A DNA stretch of 64,000 nt from Pseudomonas sp. GV085 (GCF_003050925.1 NZ_QAOV01000001.1:248001-312000), one strand, 5' to 3'. Positions 8,263-17,379 are shown, counted from the stretch's first letter. Made by a program: numbers and translations. Notes: generated by a model from the sequence alone, not told the origin.

Positions 8263-9411
8263 TCAGTCCGCGCGTGGCGGGCTGTTCCGCTCGGCCAGGG
8301 TCTTGTCGTCGCTGATGGCAATGTGTGCGCCGTTGTCCAGTTTGAGTTGGCCGGCGGTCACTACTTTCTCGCCACTCTGCACGCCTTTGGTGATCATCAC
8401 TTGCCCATCGCGGTGTTCGCCGGTTTCGACAAAACGCCGTTCGGCGATCAGCACCGGTTGGCCCTTGTCGTCCTTTAACGGGCTGCCATCTTCGGCCTTC
8501 TTCGGTACGGCCACATACACCGAGTTGCCGTAGAGCGTGTAGGTAATCGCGCTTTCCGGTACCACGATGCGCGGTTGCGGGTCGGGCAGGAGCACCTGGA
8601 GGCTGGCGAACATGCCTGGCATCAACTTGCCATCGGGGTTGGCCAGGGTGGCGCGGACCTGCACGTTACGGGTGCTGTTCTCGACTTTGGGGTTGATTGC
8701 ACTGATGGTGCCGGGGTACTCCTGGGCGGGGTACGCCGCGACAATGACCTGCACTGGCTGGCCAAGAGCAATCTTCGGCACGGACTGCTCGGGCACGAAA
8801 AAGTCGACATACAGGCTACTGAGGTCTTGCAGGGTGGCGATCATGGTGCCGCTGGCCACATAGTCGCCGACGTCCACCTGACGAATGCCGATGGTGCCGC
8901 TGAACGGCGCGATGATGCGTTTTTTCTCGAGAGCAGCCTTGAGCTGATTGACCGTGGCCCTGCTCTTTTTCAGGACCGCCGAGAGTCGGTCGAACTCACC
9001 TTTGGAAATCGCCTGGCTGCCGACCAGCTGGCTGCCACGGTTGTAGTCCAGCTGGGCCAGCCCAAGGTCGGCCAGGGCGGTTTCGAGCAGGGCACTTTCC
9101 ACGGCGCTGTCGAGCCGGACGATGGGTTGACCGGCCTTGACCTTTTGCCCTGACTCGAACTGGACATCGATGACGGTGCCATCGGTCTCCAGGCTCAGGT
9201 CCACGCCTTGCAATGCCTTGAGCGTGCCAACGCTAGGCAGGCGGGCTTGCCATGGGCGTTCGGTGGCGGTGGCCACGGCAACGCTGATGGCTGGTCTGGG
9301 CACAGAGTAGCCTTGAACCATCGTGTAGATCGAGAAGGCTTTGTACGCGGCCAGGGCCAGCACAATCAGTAGTACGACACCCAACATGATCAGCATGCGG
9401 CGACGCAGCAT
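8263..9411 (-). CDS. mexV: RND efflux periplasmic adaptor, MexV-like
   Basis: Protein of 382 aa of the HlyD/MFP family. Residues 1-28 form an N-terminal membrane anchor after an Arg-rich start (LRRRML). A biotinyl-lipoyl-like half-motif follows (GTLKALQGVDLSLETDGTV), then an alpha-hairpin (about 105-165, QLDYNRGSQLVGSQAISKGE region), the second lipoyl half (IIAPFSGTIGIRQVDVGDYV) and beta-barrel/membrane-proximal domains. It bridges the RND pump and an outer-membrane channel. The ATG at 9411 has AAGGAA 6 nt upstream. It is the first gene of the mexVW-type operon. Confidence 0.88.
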   Translation of the reverse strand: MLRRRMLIMLGVVLLIVLALAAYKAFSIYTMVQGYSVPRPAISVAVATATERPWQARLPSVGTLKALQGVDLSLETDGTVIDVQFESGQKVKAGQPIVRLDSAVESALLETALADLGLAQLDYNRGSQLVGSQAISKGEFDRLSAVLKKSRATVNQLKAALEKKRIIAPFSGTIGIRQVDVGDYVASGTMIATLQDLSSLYVDFFVPEQSVPKIALGQPVQVIVAAYPAQEYPGTISAINPKVENSTRNVQVRATLANPDGKLMPGMFASLQVLLPDPQPRIVVPESAITYTLYGNSVYVAVPKKAEDGSPLKDDKGQPVLIAERRFVETGEHRDGQVMITKGVQSGEKVVTAGQLKLDNGAHIAISDDKTLAERNSPPRAD

Positions 9412-9525
9412 ATCCAGTTCCTTGGAGAAAATCAGGTGAGACAGCGGAGCACGTTACCGGGAGTGTAGAGGGTAATCCAACTGCCGTTTTTACAGGTTGT
9501 GAGGTATTAGAGGGGTGAAAGCCTG

Positions 9526-9606
9526 AAAAGATTCGTCGCCTTGGACCACGCCTGCGGGGTGTCCGTCATCCCGATGCAGGCGCGGCCCAAGGCGGCGATC
9601 TTTTCT
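9526..9606. repeat. Long imperfect inverted repeat, probable terminator or REP-like hairpin
   Basis: Left arm 9526-9555 (AAAAGATTCG.. to CGCCTGC) pairs with right arm 9576-9604, with about three mismatches and one bulge, around a loop of about 20 nt. It sits directly after the DUF1513 gene on the minus strand and upstream of mexV. Confidence 0.6.
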
Positions 9607-9609
9607 GAA

Positions 9610-10725
9610 TTACGCCATCAGATGCAGATGGTTGTCCCAGAGCCCGGCGGGTAGCTCCAGCGGTTTTGCAACAAGGTTTGTCTGGCGGCAGTCGTAGTAG
9701 CGGCAGCGCCCCTGACCCGAGGTCACGACAAAACCATCGGCCACGGCGCCGACCCCGGCACAATCGGGCAGTGGCGCATCCAGGCGTACTTCACCGCTGT
9801 CCAGGTCCCAGATGAAAAAGCGGTTGCCCCGCGGTGCGGTCAACGCCACCAGGCGCAAGTCGCTGTGTACCGCGACGCTGGCGGTGTAGTGCCCCATGGC
9901 CTGCAACTGGTGCTCGGGCACCGGGAACGCGACGAAAGGCTGACCGGGACGCTTGATCGCCAACAGCTGCGACGGCTCATGGGCCGCGCCCATGAACTGC
10001 TGGCTGGCGACGATGGTGCCGTCGCTGGCGATGGCGAGATGGCGCACGCTGTTCATCTGCTGGGCGAGGGTTTCCTTGCTCAGCAGGGTGCCGTCACGTT
10101 GCATCAGGACCAGGCTCGGTTCCATGGCGTTGAGGTTCATCTCCACCCGGCTTTCGGCCTCGGTGCGAATCCCGCCGTTGGCCACCACCAGGGTTTCGCC
10201 ATCGGGCATCCACGACACCTGATGGGGACCGAGGCCGTGGGTGGAAATCTCACCGCTGTGCACCAGCCGTTCGCCTTCGAATTTATACACGCCGAGCAGG
10301 CCGCGGCCCGGATCGCTGGTGTCGTTTTCAGTGGCGTACAGCCAGTCACCGCTGTGGTGAATGACCGCGTGTCCGTAGAAGTGCCGGTTCGGCTGTGACA
10401 CCACGGTTTGCAGGAGCGCACCGTCGCGCAGGTCGATCAGATAGCTCTCGGTACCTGGACGACGGGCGACAAACAGCGCGATCGGCAGTGTCGGGTGGTT
10501 GATGATGTCGTGGCAACGCTGGCCGACCCGGGTGGCGAACTCCTGGGTGCCATCCAGCCGATAACCGACGGCGTAATGCCGGCCATCGGTATCGTCCCGT
10601 GCCGAAAGCAACAACGGACTCTTGTCCTTTTGCTTGAACAGCTTCCAGCCGCCCAGCGTCACTGCACCGAGCAACAAACTACCTAATGTCAGAACCTGGC
10701 GTCGCAGCATGGAACTGGCCCTCAT
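9610..10725 (-). CDS. DUF1513 beta-propeller protein with Tat-like signal
   Basis: Protein of 371 aa with an N-terminal LRRQVLTLGSLLLGAVTLGG, a twin-arginine-like export signal followed by a hydrophobic stretch. The mature part has repeated WD-like blades (for example SWMPDGETLVVANGG, FFIWDLDSGEVRLD), typical of the DUF1513 family found beside imelysin genes. Its ATG overlaps the stop of the preceding imelysin-like gene (TGATG), so it is coupled; a second ATG at 10710 would shorten the N-terminus by five residues. Its molecular function is unknown; context suggests periplasmic iron handling. Confidence 0.82.
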   Translation of the reverse strand: MRASSMLRRQVLTLGSLLLGAVTLGGWKLFKQKDKSPLLLSARDDTDGRHYAVGYRLDGTQEFATRVGQRCHDIINHPTLPIALFVARRPGTESYLIDLRDGALLQTVVSQPNRHFYGHAVIHHSGDWLYATENDTSDPGRGLLGVYKFEGERLVHSGEISTHGLGPHQVSWMPDGETLVVANGGIRTEAESRVEMNLNAMEPSLVLMQRDGTLLSKETLAQQMNSVRHLAIASDGTIVASQQFMGAAHEPSQLLAIKRPGQPFVAFPVPEHQLQAMGHYTASVAVHSDLRLVALTAPRGNRFFIWDLDSGEVRLDAPLPDCAGVGAVADGFVVTSGQGRCRYYDCRQTNLVAKPLELPAGLWDNHLHLMA

Positions 10726-11789
10726 CAGTCACCGTCGTTGGCGTTGAAGCCCAGCTGGATGCCCAGTGCCTTTGCCAGATCGGCCTCGTGCAGGCGATGG
10801 ACAACGTTGAGGCTGTCATACAGCTCGCTGAGTTGCTGGCGGCCGGCCTCGTCATTGAGCATGTCGGTCAGCGAGCGCTGGTTGCCGGCGAACAGTTTCA
10901 GCGAGGCGGCATAGGCGGCATCGATCTTGTCGGCCAATGGTTTCTGCTCGCTCGGCAACAGGCTGCGCAGGCCTTTGTTATCCACGCCTTCCCAGACCGT
11001 TTTGGCGGCCGCGAGACTGGCTTCGAGGCTGGCCAGGGACGACTGGCTGCGCCATGCATCGGCCTGGAACGGTTGCGGCACGCCTTTGGTCTGACGGCCC
11101 ATTGGCGTGCCGAGTTTTTTCTTCAGGGTGTCGATGGCGGTGACTTGCACGCGCAGCAGATCGGCGATCGCTTCATGGGAGTCCGCATAACGCTGGTTCG
11201 GGAATTTGCTCATTTGCGCGAGCATGCCGTCGGTGTTGTTCCAGGATTGCAGAATTTCTTCGGCCAGTTGCTTCTGGCGTTCGCCAATCGCGACCAGCAG
11301 CGGGCAGTACTTGGCCTTCTGCTGCGCATTGGCCACGTCAGGCTTGCTGTCGAACAGAATGTACTCATAGGCCGAGAGGCCCTGTACCACGACGCTGGAC
11401 TTGGCCAGTGCGGCGGCATCGATCTGCGGCTGGGCGGTAACCAGTTGCTCGACCTGACGACCGACCAGGTTTTTCTTGTCCGGCCAGAACTGTACTTGCC
11501 ACGAACGGTTGCCTTCGGCCAATGGCCCGATCAGCAGCGGTTGCAGTTCGGCCCAGGCTTTTTGCGCATGCAGGAAATCGGCACGAGCGGTTTCCAGGGT
11601 TTCCTTGCCTTCGCAGTAGGCGAGGGCGCTGACCGCCAATTGACGGTCGGCTTCAACCCAGCGGGTGTAGGTCGGCAGGATCACCGACTTGGCGATGGCC
11701 GCCGACGTGACCGCTTGCGGGTCCTGGGGGGAGCAGGCGCCGAGGGCGAGTGCGACAAGGCTGGTGAACAACAATTTGGGACGGAACAT
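10725..11789 (-). CDS. Imelysin-family lipoprotein with altered motif
   Basis: Protein of 354 aa. N-terminal lipoprotein signal with lipobox LGAC (Cys near residue 19), then an all-helical imelysin-like domain. The usual GxHxxE motif reads GLSAYEYILF, so the His is replaced by Ser while the Glu is kept. This may mean altered or lost metal binding. It is 27 bp downstream of the di-haem gene and overlaps the DUF1513 gene, matching the PA4371 position in PAO1. It is probably periplasmic and linked to iron acquisition; a protease role reported for a relative (IcmP) should not be assumed here. Confidence 0.82.
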   Translation of the reverse strand: MFRPKLLFTSLVALALGACSPQDPQAVTSAAIAKSVILPTYTRWVEADRQLAVSALAYCEGKETLETARADFLHAQKAWAELQPLLIGPLAEGNRSWQVQFWPDKKNLVGRQVEQLVTAQPQIDAAALAKSSVVVQGLSAYEYILFDSKPDVANAQQKAKYCPLLVAIGERQKQLAEEILQSWNNTDGMLAQMSKFPNQRYADSHEAIADLLRVQVTAIDTLKKKLGTPMGRQTKGVPQPFQADAWRSQSSLASLEASLAAAKTVWEGVDNKGLRSLLPSEQKPLADKIDAAYAASLKLFAGNQRSLTDMLNDEAGRQQLSELYDSLNVVHRLHEADLAKALGIQLGFNANDGD

Positions 11790-11816
11790 GTCGGGCTCCC
11801 GCGAGTGGAATGCGTG

Positions 11817-13244
11817 TTAAAGGGAATTCAGGAACGCCAGCAACGCAGCGCGTTGCTCGGCATTGAAAGACAAAACCTGTTTCTGCGCCGCTGTCGCCTC
11901 GCCGCCATGCCAGAGCACGGCTTCGAGCAGGTTGCGGGCGCGGCCGTCGTGCAGGAACCGGGTGTGGCCGCTGACCGCCTGTGTCAGGCCGATACCCCAC
12001 AATGGCGGGGTACGCCATTGGCGGCCGCTGGCCTGGAATTCGCTACGGTTGTCGGCCAGGCCGTCGCCCATGTCATGCAACAGCAGATCGCTGTACGGGC
12101 GAATCACTTGATTGGCCAGTTCAGGTTCGGCGGCGTTGGCGGCGGTGGTGTATTTCGGTGTGTGACAGGACTGGCAGCCCGCCTGATAAAACAGGGACTT
12201 GCCGGCCAGCACTTCAGGTGCATTGACGTCACGACGGGCCGGTACGGCGAGGTTACGACTGTAGAACAGCACCAGGCGCAGGATGTTGTCACTGACTTCC
12301 GGCTCGCCATTCGGGCCGTTGCCACTGGGAGCCTGTTTGCAGGCCGTTTGCGCGTCCGTGCAGTCATCAACGGGTCTCAGGCTGGTCGTGAGCCCCATAT
12401 CCCCCGAAAACGCGTGAACATTTTGTTGATTGAGGTTCGGTTGTCCGGCTTTCCAGCCAAATCGTCCCAGAACGGTCTGTTGTCGGGCGTCATCCCAGAC
12501 CCGGTTCGGGCGTCCGCTGATGCCGTTGTTCGCCTTGGCCTGCGCCTCGGCGTTGGCCAGGATCGCCTCCTCGGGGATCGCTTCGAGCAGGCCCAGGCCA
12601 ATCATCGGCGGCGCCACGCGGGCCGAGAAACGGGTGTCGGGGTGCATCGGGCCGTAGCCTAGTTGGGTGATGTTCAGGCTTGGTTTACGCAGTTCGACTT
12701 CGGTGCCGTCCTTGAAGCGAACCGGCACGGCGGTGTAATCGACCCGCACTTTGCCTTCGGGGACCACGCCGGGTACCGACATGTCCTGGAGCTGACCGCC
12801 GTAGACGGGCTCCGGCACCACGCCGAGCCGTTCGATGACCCTGGCATACGCCGGGGCGTCGGGAATCGACAGGCGTACCAGCATCGACACGGCGTTCACA
12901 TCGTCGGGAGTCGGCGGATGGCCGCGGCCGTCCTTGATGTGGCAGCCCTGGCAGGCATTGGTGTTGAACAGTGGGCCAAGGCCATCGCGAGCGGTCGTCG
13001 TCGACGGGGCGATCACCCAGGGGCTGCGGAAGAAACTGTTGCCGACGCTGAAATCCACGCGCCGTGACGGTGGCAGATTCGCCGAGGGCATGGAAAACGC
13101 GTTCTGATCGGTCTTGCGCACCGTCGCACTGCCGCCGGAGCGGGCTTCACCGGGTTCTGCCCGGGTGAATTTCGGGGCGTCATCGCAGGCACTCAGGCCC
13201 AGGGCCAGAAACAGTGCGGACAAGCGAAGAGGCAGCGGGGGCAT
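11817..13244 (-). CDS. Di-haem oxidoreductase-family lipoprotein
   Basis: Protein of 475 aa, member of the DHOR/DUF1111 'thiol oxidoreductase' family related to MauG/cytochrome c peroxidase. Lipobox LSAC (Cys 20) and two haem c sites, CQGCH (98-102) and CQSCH (357-361). The ATG at 13244 with GCAGGA upstream fits the lipoprotein signal better than the upstream in-frame ATG at 13280. It is the first gene of a three-gene unit with the imelysin-like and DUF1513 genes. Members of this family sit next to imelysins in iron-regulated loci, so a role in periplasmic iron redox chemistry is likely but unproven. Confidence 0.87.
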   Translation of the reverse strand: MPPLPLRLSALFLALGLSACDDAPKFTRAEPGEARSGGSATVRKTDQNAFSMPSANLPPSRRVDFSVGNSFFRSPWVIAPSTTTARDGLGPLFNTNACQGCHIKDGRGHPPTPDDVNAVSMLVRLSIPDAPAYARVIERLGVVPEPVYGGQLQDMSVPGVVPEGKVRVDYTAVPVRFKDGTEVELRKPSLNITQLGYGPMHPDTRFSARVAPPMIGLGLLEAIPEEAILANAEAQAKANNGISGRPNRVWDDARQQTVLGRFGWKAGQPNLNQQNVHAFSGDMGLTTSLRPVDDCTDAQTACKQAPSGNGPNGEPEVSDNILRLVLFYSRNLAVPARRDVNAPEVLAGKSLFYQAGCQSCHTPKYTTAANAAEPELANQVIRPYSDLLLHDMGDGLADNRSEFQASGRQWRTPPLWGIGLTQAVSGHTRFLHDGRARNLLEAVLWHGGEATAAQKQVLSFNAEQRAALLAFLNSL

Positions 13245-13303
13245 CAGACATCCTGCAAGACGAGCAAAACAAGGGCGCAAAGTCTAACAGGGGATGGGAA
13301 TTT

Positions 13304-13320
13304 GAATAAGAGGAATTATC
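13304..13320. promoter_or_regulatory. Weak Fur-box-like element upstream of the di-haem operon
   Basis: On the minus strand GATAATTCCTCTTATTC, an imperfect GATAAT-N5-TTATTC palindrome about 60 bp upstream of the di-haem gene. It only partly matches the Fur consensus. Confidence 0.25.
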
Positions 13321-13365
13321 GTTTGCTTGATATGGGACAGGTAATTTGGCTTACCCATAACCCCC

Positions 13366-13455
13366 TGTAGGAGCGAGCCTGCTCGCGATTGCAATGTGTC
13401 ATCCAAAACTGATGTCGACTGACATGGCCCCATCGCGAGCAGGCTCGCTCCTACA
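13366..13455. repeat. REP pair (GCGAGC family), inverted
   Basis: TGTAGGAGCGAGCCTGCTCG and inverted copy ending GCTCGCTCCTACA, between the icmP terminator and the di-haem operon promoter. Confidence 0.9.
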
Positions 13456-13474
13456 GTTGTTTGTGTTATGGCCG

Positions 13475-13503
13475 ACAAAAAAGGCGACCCGAAGGTCGCC
13501 TTA
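13475..13503 (-). terminator. Rho-independent terminator of icmP
   Basis: Stem AAGGCGACC/GGTCGCCTT with CGAA loop (13481-13502), followed on the minus strand by T6. It separates icmP from the downstream three-gene unit. Confidence 0.85.
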
Positions 13504-13525
13504 TTACTCACTCAGCCAGCGTTGA

Positions 13526-14881
13526 TCAGAATTCGTGATCAGCGTTGTCCGGGTTCAGGTCGTTGATGCCCAGTTTGCCTGCAGCGGCTTCGATCGAACC
13601 GGTCTGCTTGACCAGCGATGCGATGGCGTCGCGGACGATCTGGTTGCCCGCGGTGTTGCCCGCGGCGATCAACTGGTCGTAGTGCTCCCCCTTGTTGGCG
13701 TGGTCGACCATGATCTGGATCTTGGCTTCGGTAGCAGCCAGGTCGTCTTTCAGTGCGGTGTCAGCAGCCGGATCAGCCTTGGCCACCAGGGACGACAGGC
13801 TGGCGCCAGTCATTTTGGTGCCGTCGACACGGGTGTATTCGCCCAGGTACACGTTACGAATGCCCTTGGCATCGTAGAAGTGCGAGTTGTGGGTGTTGTC
13901 GCTGAAGCAATCCTGTTCGTCTTCCGGAGAGTTGGCTTCCAGGGAAACCTTCATGCGCTCGCCCGCCAGTTCGCCCAGGGACAGGCTGCCCATGCCGAAC
14001 AGCATTTTGCGCAGGCCGGTTTCAGCCGGTTCTGCTTCCAGGGTGGCGCGGTAGTTGTCGGCCACGTTCGGCTTCCAGTTACCGACCATTTCTTCCAGGT
14101 CGCTGACCAGCAACTGAGTCACGGACTTCAGGTAAGTACGACGACGATCGTTGTGACCGCCAGTGGCGCCTTTGCCTTCCAGGTAGTCCGAAGCCGGACG
14201 GTTGCCGGCGCCAGAGCCGGTGCCGTTCAGGTCCTGGCCCCAGAGCAGGAATTCGATGGCGTGGTAGCCGGTGGCAACGTTGGCCTCGGAACCGCCCAGC
14301 TCGTTCAGGCTGGCGAGTTTTTCCGGGGTGATGTCTTTGACATCGACCTTGTCTTCGCCGATCTGCACTTGAGTGTTGGCGATGATGTTGGCAGTGGCAC
14401 CCGGGTTGCCCAGAGCGTGCTCGTAGGATTTGTCGACGTAGTCGATCAGGCCTTCGTCCAGCGGCCAGGAGTTCAGTTGACCTTCCCAGTCGTCAACGAT
14501 GGTGTTGCCGAAGCGGAACACTTCGCTCTGCAGGTAAGGCACGCGAGCGGCAACCCAGGCAGCCTTGGCGGCTTTCAGGGTGTCGGCATTCGGCTTGGCG
14601 AGGAAGGCGTCGACGGCGGTTTGCAGGGTCTTCGCGGTAGATTCGGCATCGCTGTAAACGGCGAACACGATGTCGGCGTAATGGGCGACAACGGCTTTGG
14701 CGGCGGCTTCGTCGACTTTACCGGCAGCGGCAGGCGCAGCGGCTGGAGTAGCCGGGGCAGCCGCAGTGCTGGCAGCTGGCGCAGGCGCGGCAGCTTTTTC
14801 CTGGTCTTTACCTTCGCCGCAACCGGCGAGGGAAATAGCGATGGCCAACAGACTGGCGGTAGCCAGAGGCATACGAATCAT
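13526..14881 (-). CDS. icmP: Imelysin-family lipoprotein (IcmP-like)
   Basis: Protein of 451 aa. Signal peptide with lipobox LAGC followed by an Ala/Pro-rich linker (about residues 25-55), then the imelysin domain with the intact GxHxxE motif (GYHAIEFLLWGQ). The ATG at 14881 has GCAGG about 9 nt upstream; other in-frame starts up to 14959 run into the palindromic promoter element. Length and position match PA4370, the insulin-cleaving metalloproteinase IcmP of P. aeruginosa. Imelysins are generally iron-regulated periplasmic or outer-membrane proteins and the protease role is debated. A Fur-like palindrome lies about 60 bp upstream. Confidence 0.87.
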   Translation of the reverse strand: MIRMPLATASLLAIAISLAGCGEGKDQEKAAAPAPAASTAAAPATPAAAPAAAGKVDEAAAKAVVAHYADIVFAVYSDAESTAKTLQTAVDAFLAKPNADTLKAAKAAWVAARVPYLQSEVFRFGNTIVDDWEGQLNSWPLDEGLIDYVDKSYEHALGNPGATANIIANTQVQIGEDKVDVKDITPEKLASLNELGGSEANVATGYHAIEFLLWGQDLNGTGSGAGNRPASDYLEGKGATGGHNDRRRTYLKSVTQLLVSDLEEMVGNWKPNVADNYRATLEAEPAETGLRKMLFGMGSLSLGELAGERMKVSLEANSPEDEQDCFSDNTHNSHFYDAKGIRNVYLGEYTRVDGTKMTGASLSSLVAKADPAADTALKDDLAATEAKIQIMVDHANKGEHYDQLIAAGNTAGNQIVRDAIASLVKQTGSIEAAAGKLGINDLNPDNADHEF

Positions 14882-14939
14882 GGCGAACATCCTGCTTCGA
14901 TAAGGGGGGAGTGGTGCGATGCGCACGCAAAACTGCGAC

Positions 14940-14962
14940 ATAATGCAAATCTTTCGCATTAT
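14940..14962. promoter_or_regulatory. Candidate Fur box upstream of icmP
   Basis: Perfect 7-bp arms ATAATGC/GCATTAT separated by 9 bp (AAATCTTTC). The spacing and the AT-rich (A)TAATGC arms resemble Pseudomonas Fur sites, and imelysin genes are commonly Fur-controlled. Confidence 0.55.
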
Positions 14963-14999
14963 GTGTAAAGGGTTGTACCTGTAAATATTTCTTATTCAC

Positions 15000-15099
15000 T
15001 GTAGGAGCGAGCTTGCTCGCGATGGACGTGAACGATGACGCGTTCATTCTGAATGAGCGTGATGCTCTCAGGTTCATCGCGAGCAAGCTCGCTCCTACA
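15000..15099. repeat. REP pair (GCGAGC family), inverted
   Basis: TGTAGGAGCGAGCTTGCTCG and inverted copy ending GCTCGCTCCTACA, between icmP and the end of bifA. Confidence 0.9.
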
Positions 15100-15113
15100 G
15101 GAGGGGTGTGTTT

Positions 15114-17165
15114 TTACAAAATAGCCGCATTACTGCGCTGAGCCTGTTTCAGATACGCGCTCAATTCACGCGCCGGCAGCGGCTTGCTGTAGAGATAGCC
15201 CTGACCTTCGTGGCAGCCTTCGGAGATGATGTAGGCCTCTTGCTCGGCGGTTTCCACGCCTTCGGCAATCACCTGCATGCCCAGGCTCTTGCCCAGTTGG
15301 ATGATGGCCCGAACGATGGTCGCATCGTCGTCGTCATCGAGCAGGTCCTGAACGAAGCTCTTGTCGATCTTGATCTTGTCCAGCGGCAGGCTCTTCAGAT
15401 AGCTCAAGGATGAATAGCCGGTGCCAAAGTCATCGATGGCGATCAGCGCGCCGGAGCGGCGCAGGCTGAGCAGGTGCTGGGCCGCCGTGCTGATGTCTTC
15501 CATCAGACCGGTTTCGGTGACTTCCAGCTCCAGGCTGCGTGGTGGCAGGCGATACATCTGCAGCAGGTTGTTGACCACCCGTGGCAGTTCGGCGTGGTGC
15601 AATTGAACCGTGGACAGGTTTACCGCCATGCGCAGGTCGCTGAAGCCTTGGTCATGCCACTCGCGTAATTGTTTGCAGGCCTGGTCCAGCACCCATTCGC
15701 CGATGGCAATGATGGTGCCGTTCTGTTCGGCCAGCGGGATGAACAGGTCTGGCGGTACCATACCGTGCTCGGGGTGTTGCCAGCGAATCAGGGCTTCGAC
15801 GCCCACCACGCGGTTATCGCGATAGCTGATCTGCGGCTGGTAGACGAGGTAGAACTGATTGCGGATCAGTGCATCGCGCAGGTCTTTTTCCAGCTCGCGG
15901 CGACGGCGCATTTCGGTGTCGACGCTGGCGATATAGAACTGATAGCGGTTGCGCGAACGGGTCTTGGCCAGCGTCATGGTCTGCTCGGCCTTTTGCAGCA
16001 ACTTCTCGGTGCTGTCACCGTCCTCGGGGAACAGGGTGATGCCGATGGTGGCGCGCAGGCGGATCTCCTGATGATCGAGAGCGAACGCCGCTTCCAGATC
16101 ATCGAGAATGCTTTGTGCCAGCTCGGCGGCTTCGTAGGGTTGCTCGATATCGGCCTGGACCAGGGCGAACTGGTCGCCACCGAGACGGGCGAGGGCACCC
16201 AGGCGACCGCTATGACCGCGCAGGCGATCGGCCAGGGCCAGCAACAACTGGTCGCCGGTCTGGTAGCTGAACTGCTCGTTGATGCCCTTGAAGTCATCGA
16301 GGCCGACACACAACACCGCGACCCGGCGCTGCAGTTTGCCGGCGTCGATGAGGATCTTGTCCAGTTGCTGCTGCAATTGCTGCCGGTTCGGCAGTCCCGT
16401 CAGGAAATCGTACTGGGACATGCGCAACAGGCTGTTTTCGGCTTCGTGACGCAGATGGGTATTGCGTTCGATGGATTCGAGCAACTGGTTGGCGGTGTTG
16501 ATCCAGATGCCCAGTTCGTTTTTCTCGTGGCCCTTGAGCAGCGGAATCTTGTGTTCGCTGGGACGATCCGGATTGATTTCCGTGAGGTGCTCGATGATCC
16601 GCGACAGCGGCTTGGTCAGCAGCCAGTGATAGACCAGATACAACACCAGCCCCATGGCGAGCGCGCGTAGTACGCCGGAAATGAAGATGATCACCGAGCT
16701 GACAATGAACCCCTGGCCGTAAGTGGCGGTATCGAGGGTGATGCTCAGATCGCCGTAATACTCGCTGTAAGGCCCGCGACCGACCAGTTGGGTGGTGAAG
16801 GTGCGTTCCTTGCCAAGAATCAGGTCGGTCAGCCAGCGACTGTGGGAGAGCTGCAGCTCGCGGTTTTTTTGCGCGAGCATGGCTTCGTTGGGATGGCCGA
16901 TGGAGGCCTGGCGCACGGCGTCGTCCTGAAACAGGCCTTCGATGACTTGCATGCCCATTTCCCGGTCCAGGCTATAGACAGCCTGGGTCGAGGGGTCGCG
17001 AAACATGTCGAGGATACGCTGGGCATCGCTGGCGACGGCCTGGCGTGTTTTATAGGCATCGAACACAATCTGCGCGCAGCTCAAGACCACGCCGACGATC
17101 AATGCCGACAGGAGCACGACCCGGAGTAACTTCACCGACAAGCTGTTCTTGAGTTCCAGCTTCAA
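15114..17165 (-). CDS. bifA: Cyclic-di-GMP phosphodiesterase BifA (degenerate GGDEF plus EAL)
   Basis: Protein of 683 aa. TM1 is about residues 12-33, a periplasmic loop follows, and TM2 is about 157-182. A GGDEF domain carries the degenerate signature GGDQF (329-333), then an EAL domain with intact EALIRWQHP (457 onward) and later DDFGTGYSSLSYL. The pattern is that of BifA, an inner-membrane c-di-GMP phosphodiesterase that lowers c-di-GMP and promotes motility over biofilm. Translation appears to start at TTG (17165) with AAGGAA 7 nt upstream; no ATG fits. Location upstream of sodB matches PA4367. The GGDEF part probably binds GTP or is regulatory. Confidence 0.92.
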   Translation of the reverse strand: MKLELKNSLSVKLLRVVLLSALIVGVVLSCAQIVFDAYKTRQAVASDAQRILDMFRDPSTQAVYSLDREMGMQVIEGLFQDDAVRQASIGHPNEAMLAQKNRELQLSHSRWLTDLILGKERTFTTQLVGRGPYSEYYGDLSITLDTATYGQGFIVSSVIIFISGVLRALAMGLVLYLVYHWLLTKPLSRIIEHLTEINPDRPSEHKIPLLKGHEKNELGIWINTANQLLESIERNTHLRHEAENSLLRMSQYDFLTGLPNRQQLQQQLDKILIDAGKLQRRVAVLCVGLDDFKGINEQFSYQTGDQLLLALADRLRGHSGRLGALARLGGDQFALVQADIEQPYEAAELAQSILDDLEAAFALDHQEIRLRATIGITLFPEDGDSTEKLLQKAEQTMTLAKTRSRNRYQFYIASVDTEMRRRRELEKDLRDALIRNQFYLVYQPQISYRDNRVVGVEALIRWQHPEHGMVPPDLFIPLAEQNGTIIAIGEWVLDQACKQLREWHDQGFSDLRMAVNLSTVQLHHAELPRVVNNLLQMYRLPPRSLELEVTETGLMEDISTAAQHLLSLRRSGALIAIDDFGTGYSSLSYLKSLPLDKIKIDKSFVQDLLDDDDDATIVRAIIQLGKSLGMQVIAEGVETAEQEAYIISEGCHEGQGYLYSKPLPARELSAYLKQAQRSNAAIL

Positions 17166-17379
17166 AGGGTTATTCCTTGTTCCGTGCGGGTAGCATCAAG
17201 TTGCCATGAGTATTGGCAATCCCGTGATGGCAGTCAAAGGGACTATCACCCTTGGGGGATTTTGCCTTCAGCTTGGCCGATTTGCAGTTGTCTTGACGAG
17301 TTAGCCTATTAGCACTGTGTCGGTTGTCGAGTCCTTCAACTTGAGGGGCGGGGTGGAGATATTTTCCTTTTGTTTGATG

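Noticed and set aside
10686..12662. A 658-codon plus-strand open frame
   Set aside because: It lies opposite three genes with clear signal peptides, haem sites and coupled starts, and its translation is low-complexity without domains.
13535..14968. A 477-codon plus-strand open frame over the whole icmP gene
   Set aside because: It is the antisense shadow of the well-supported imelysin protein; high GC removes stops in that frame and it has no recognisable domain.
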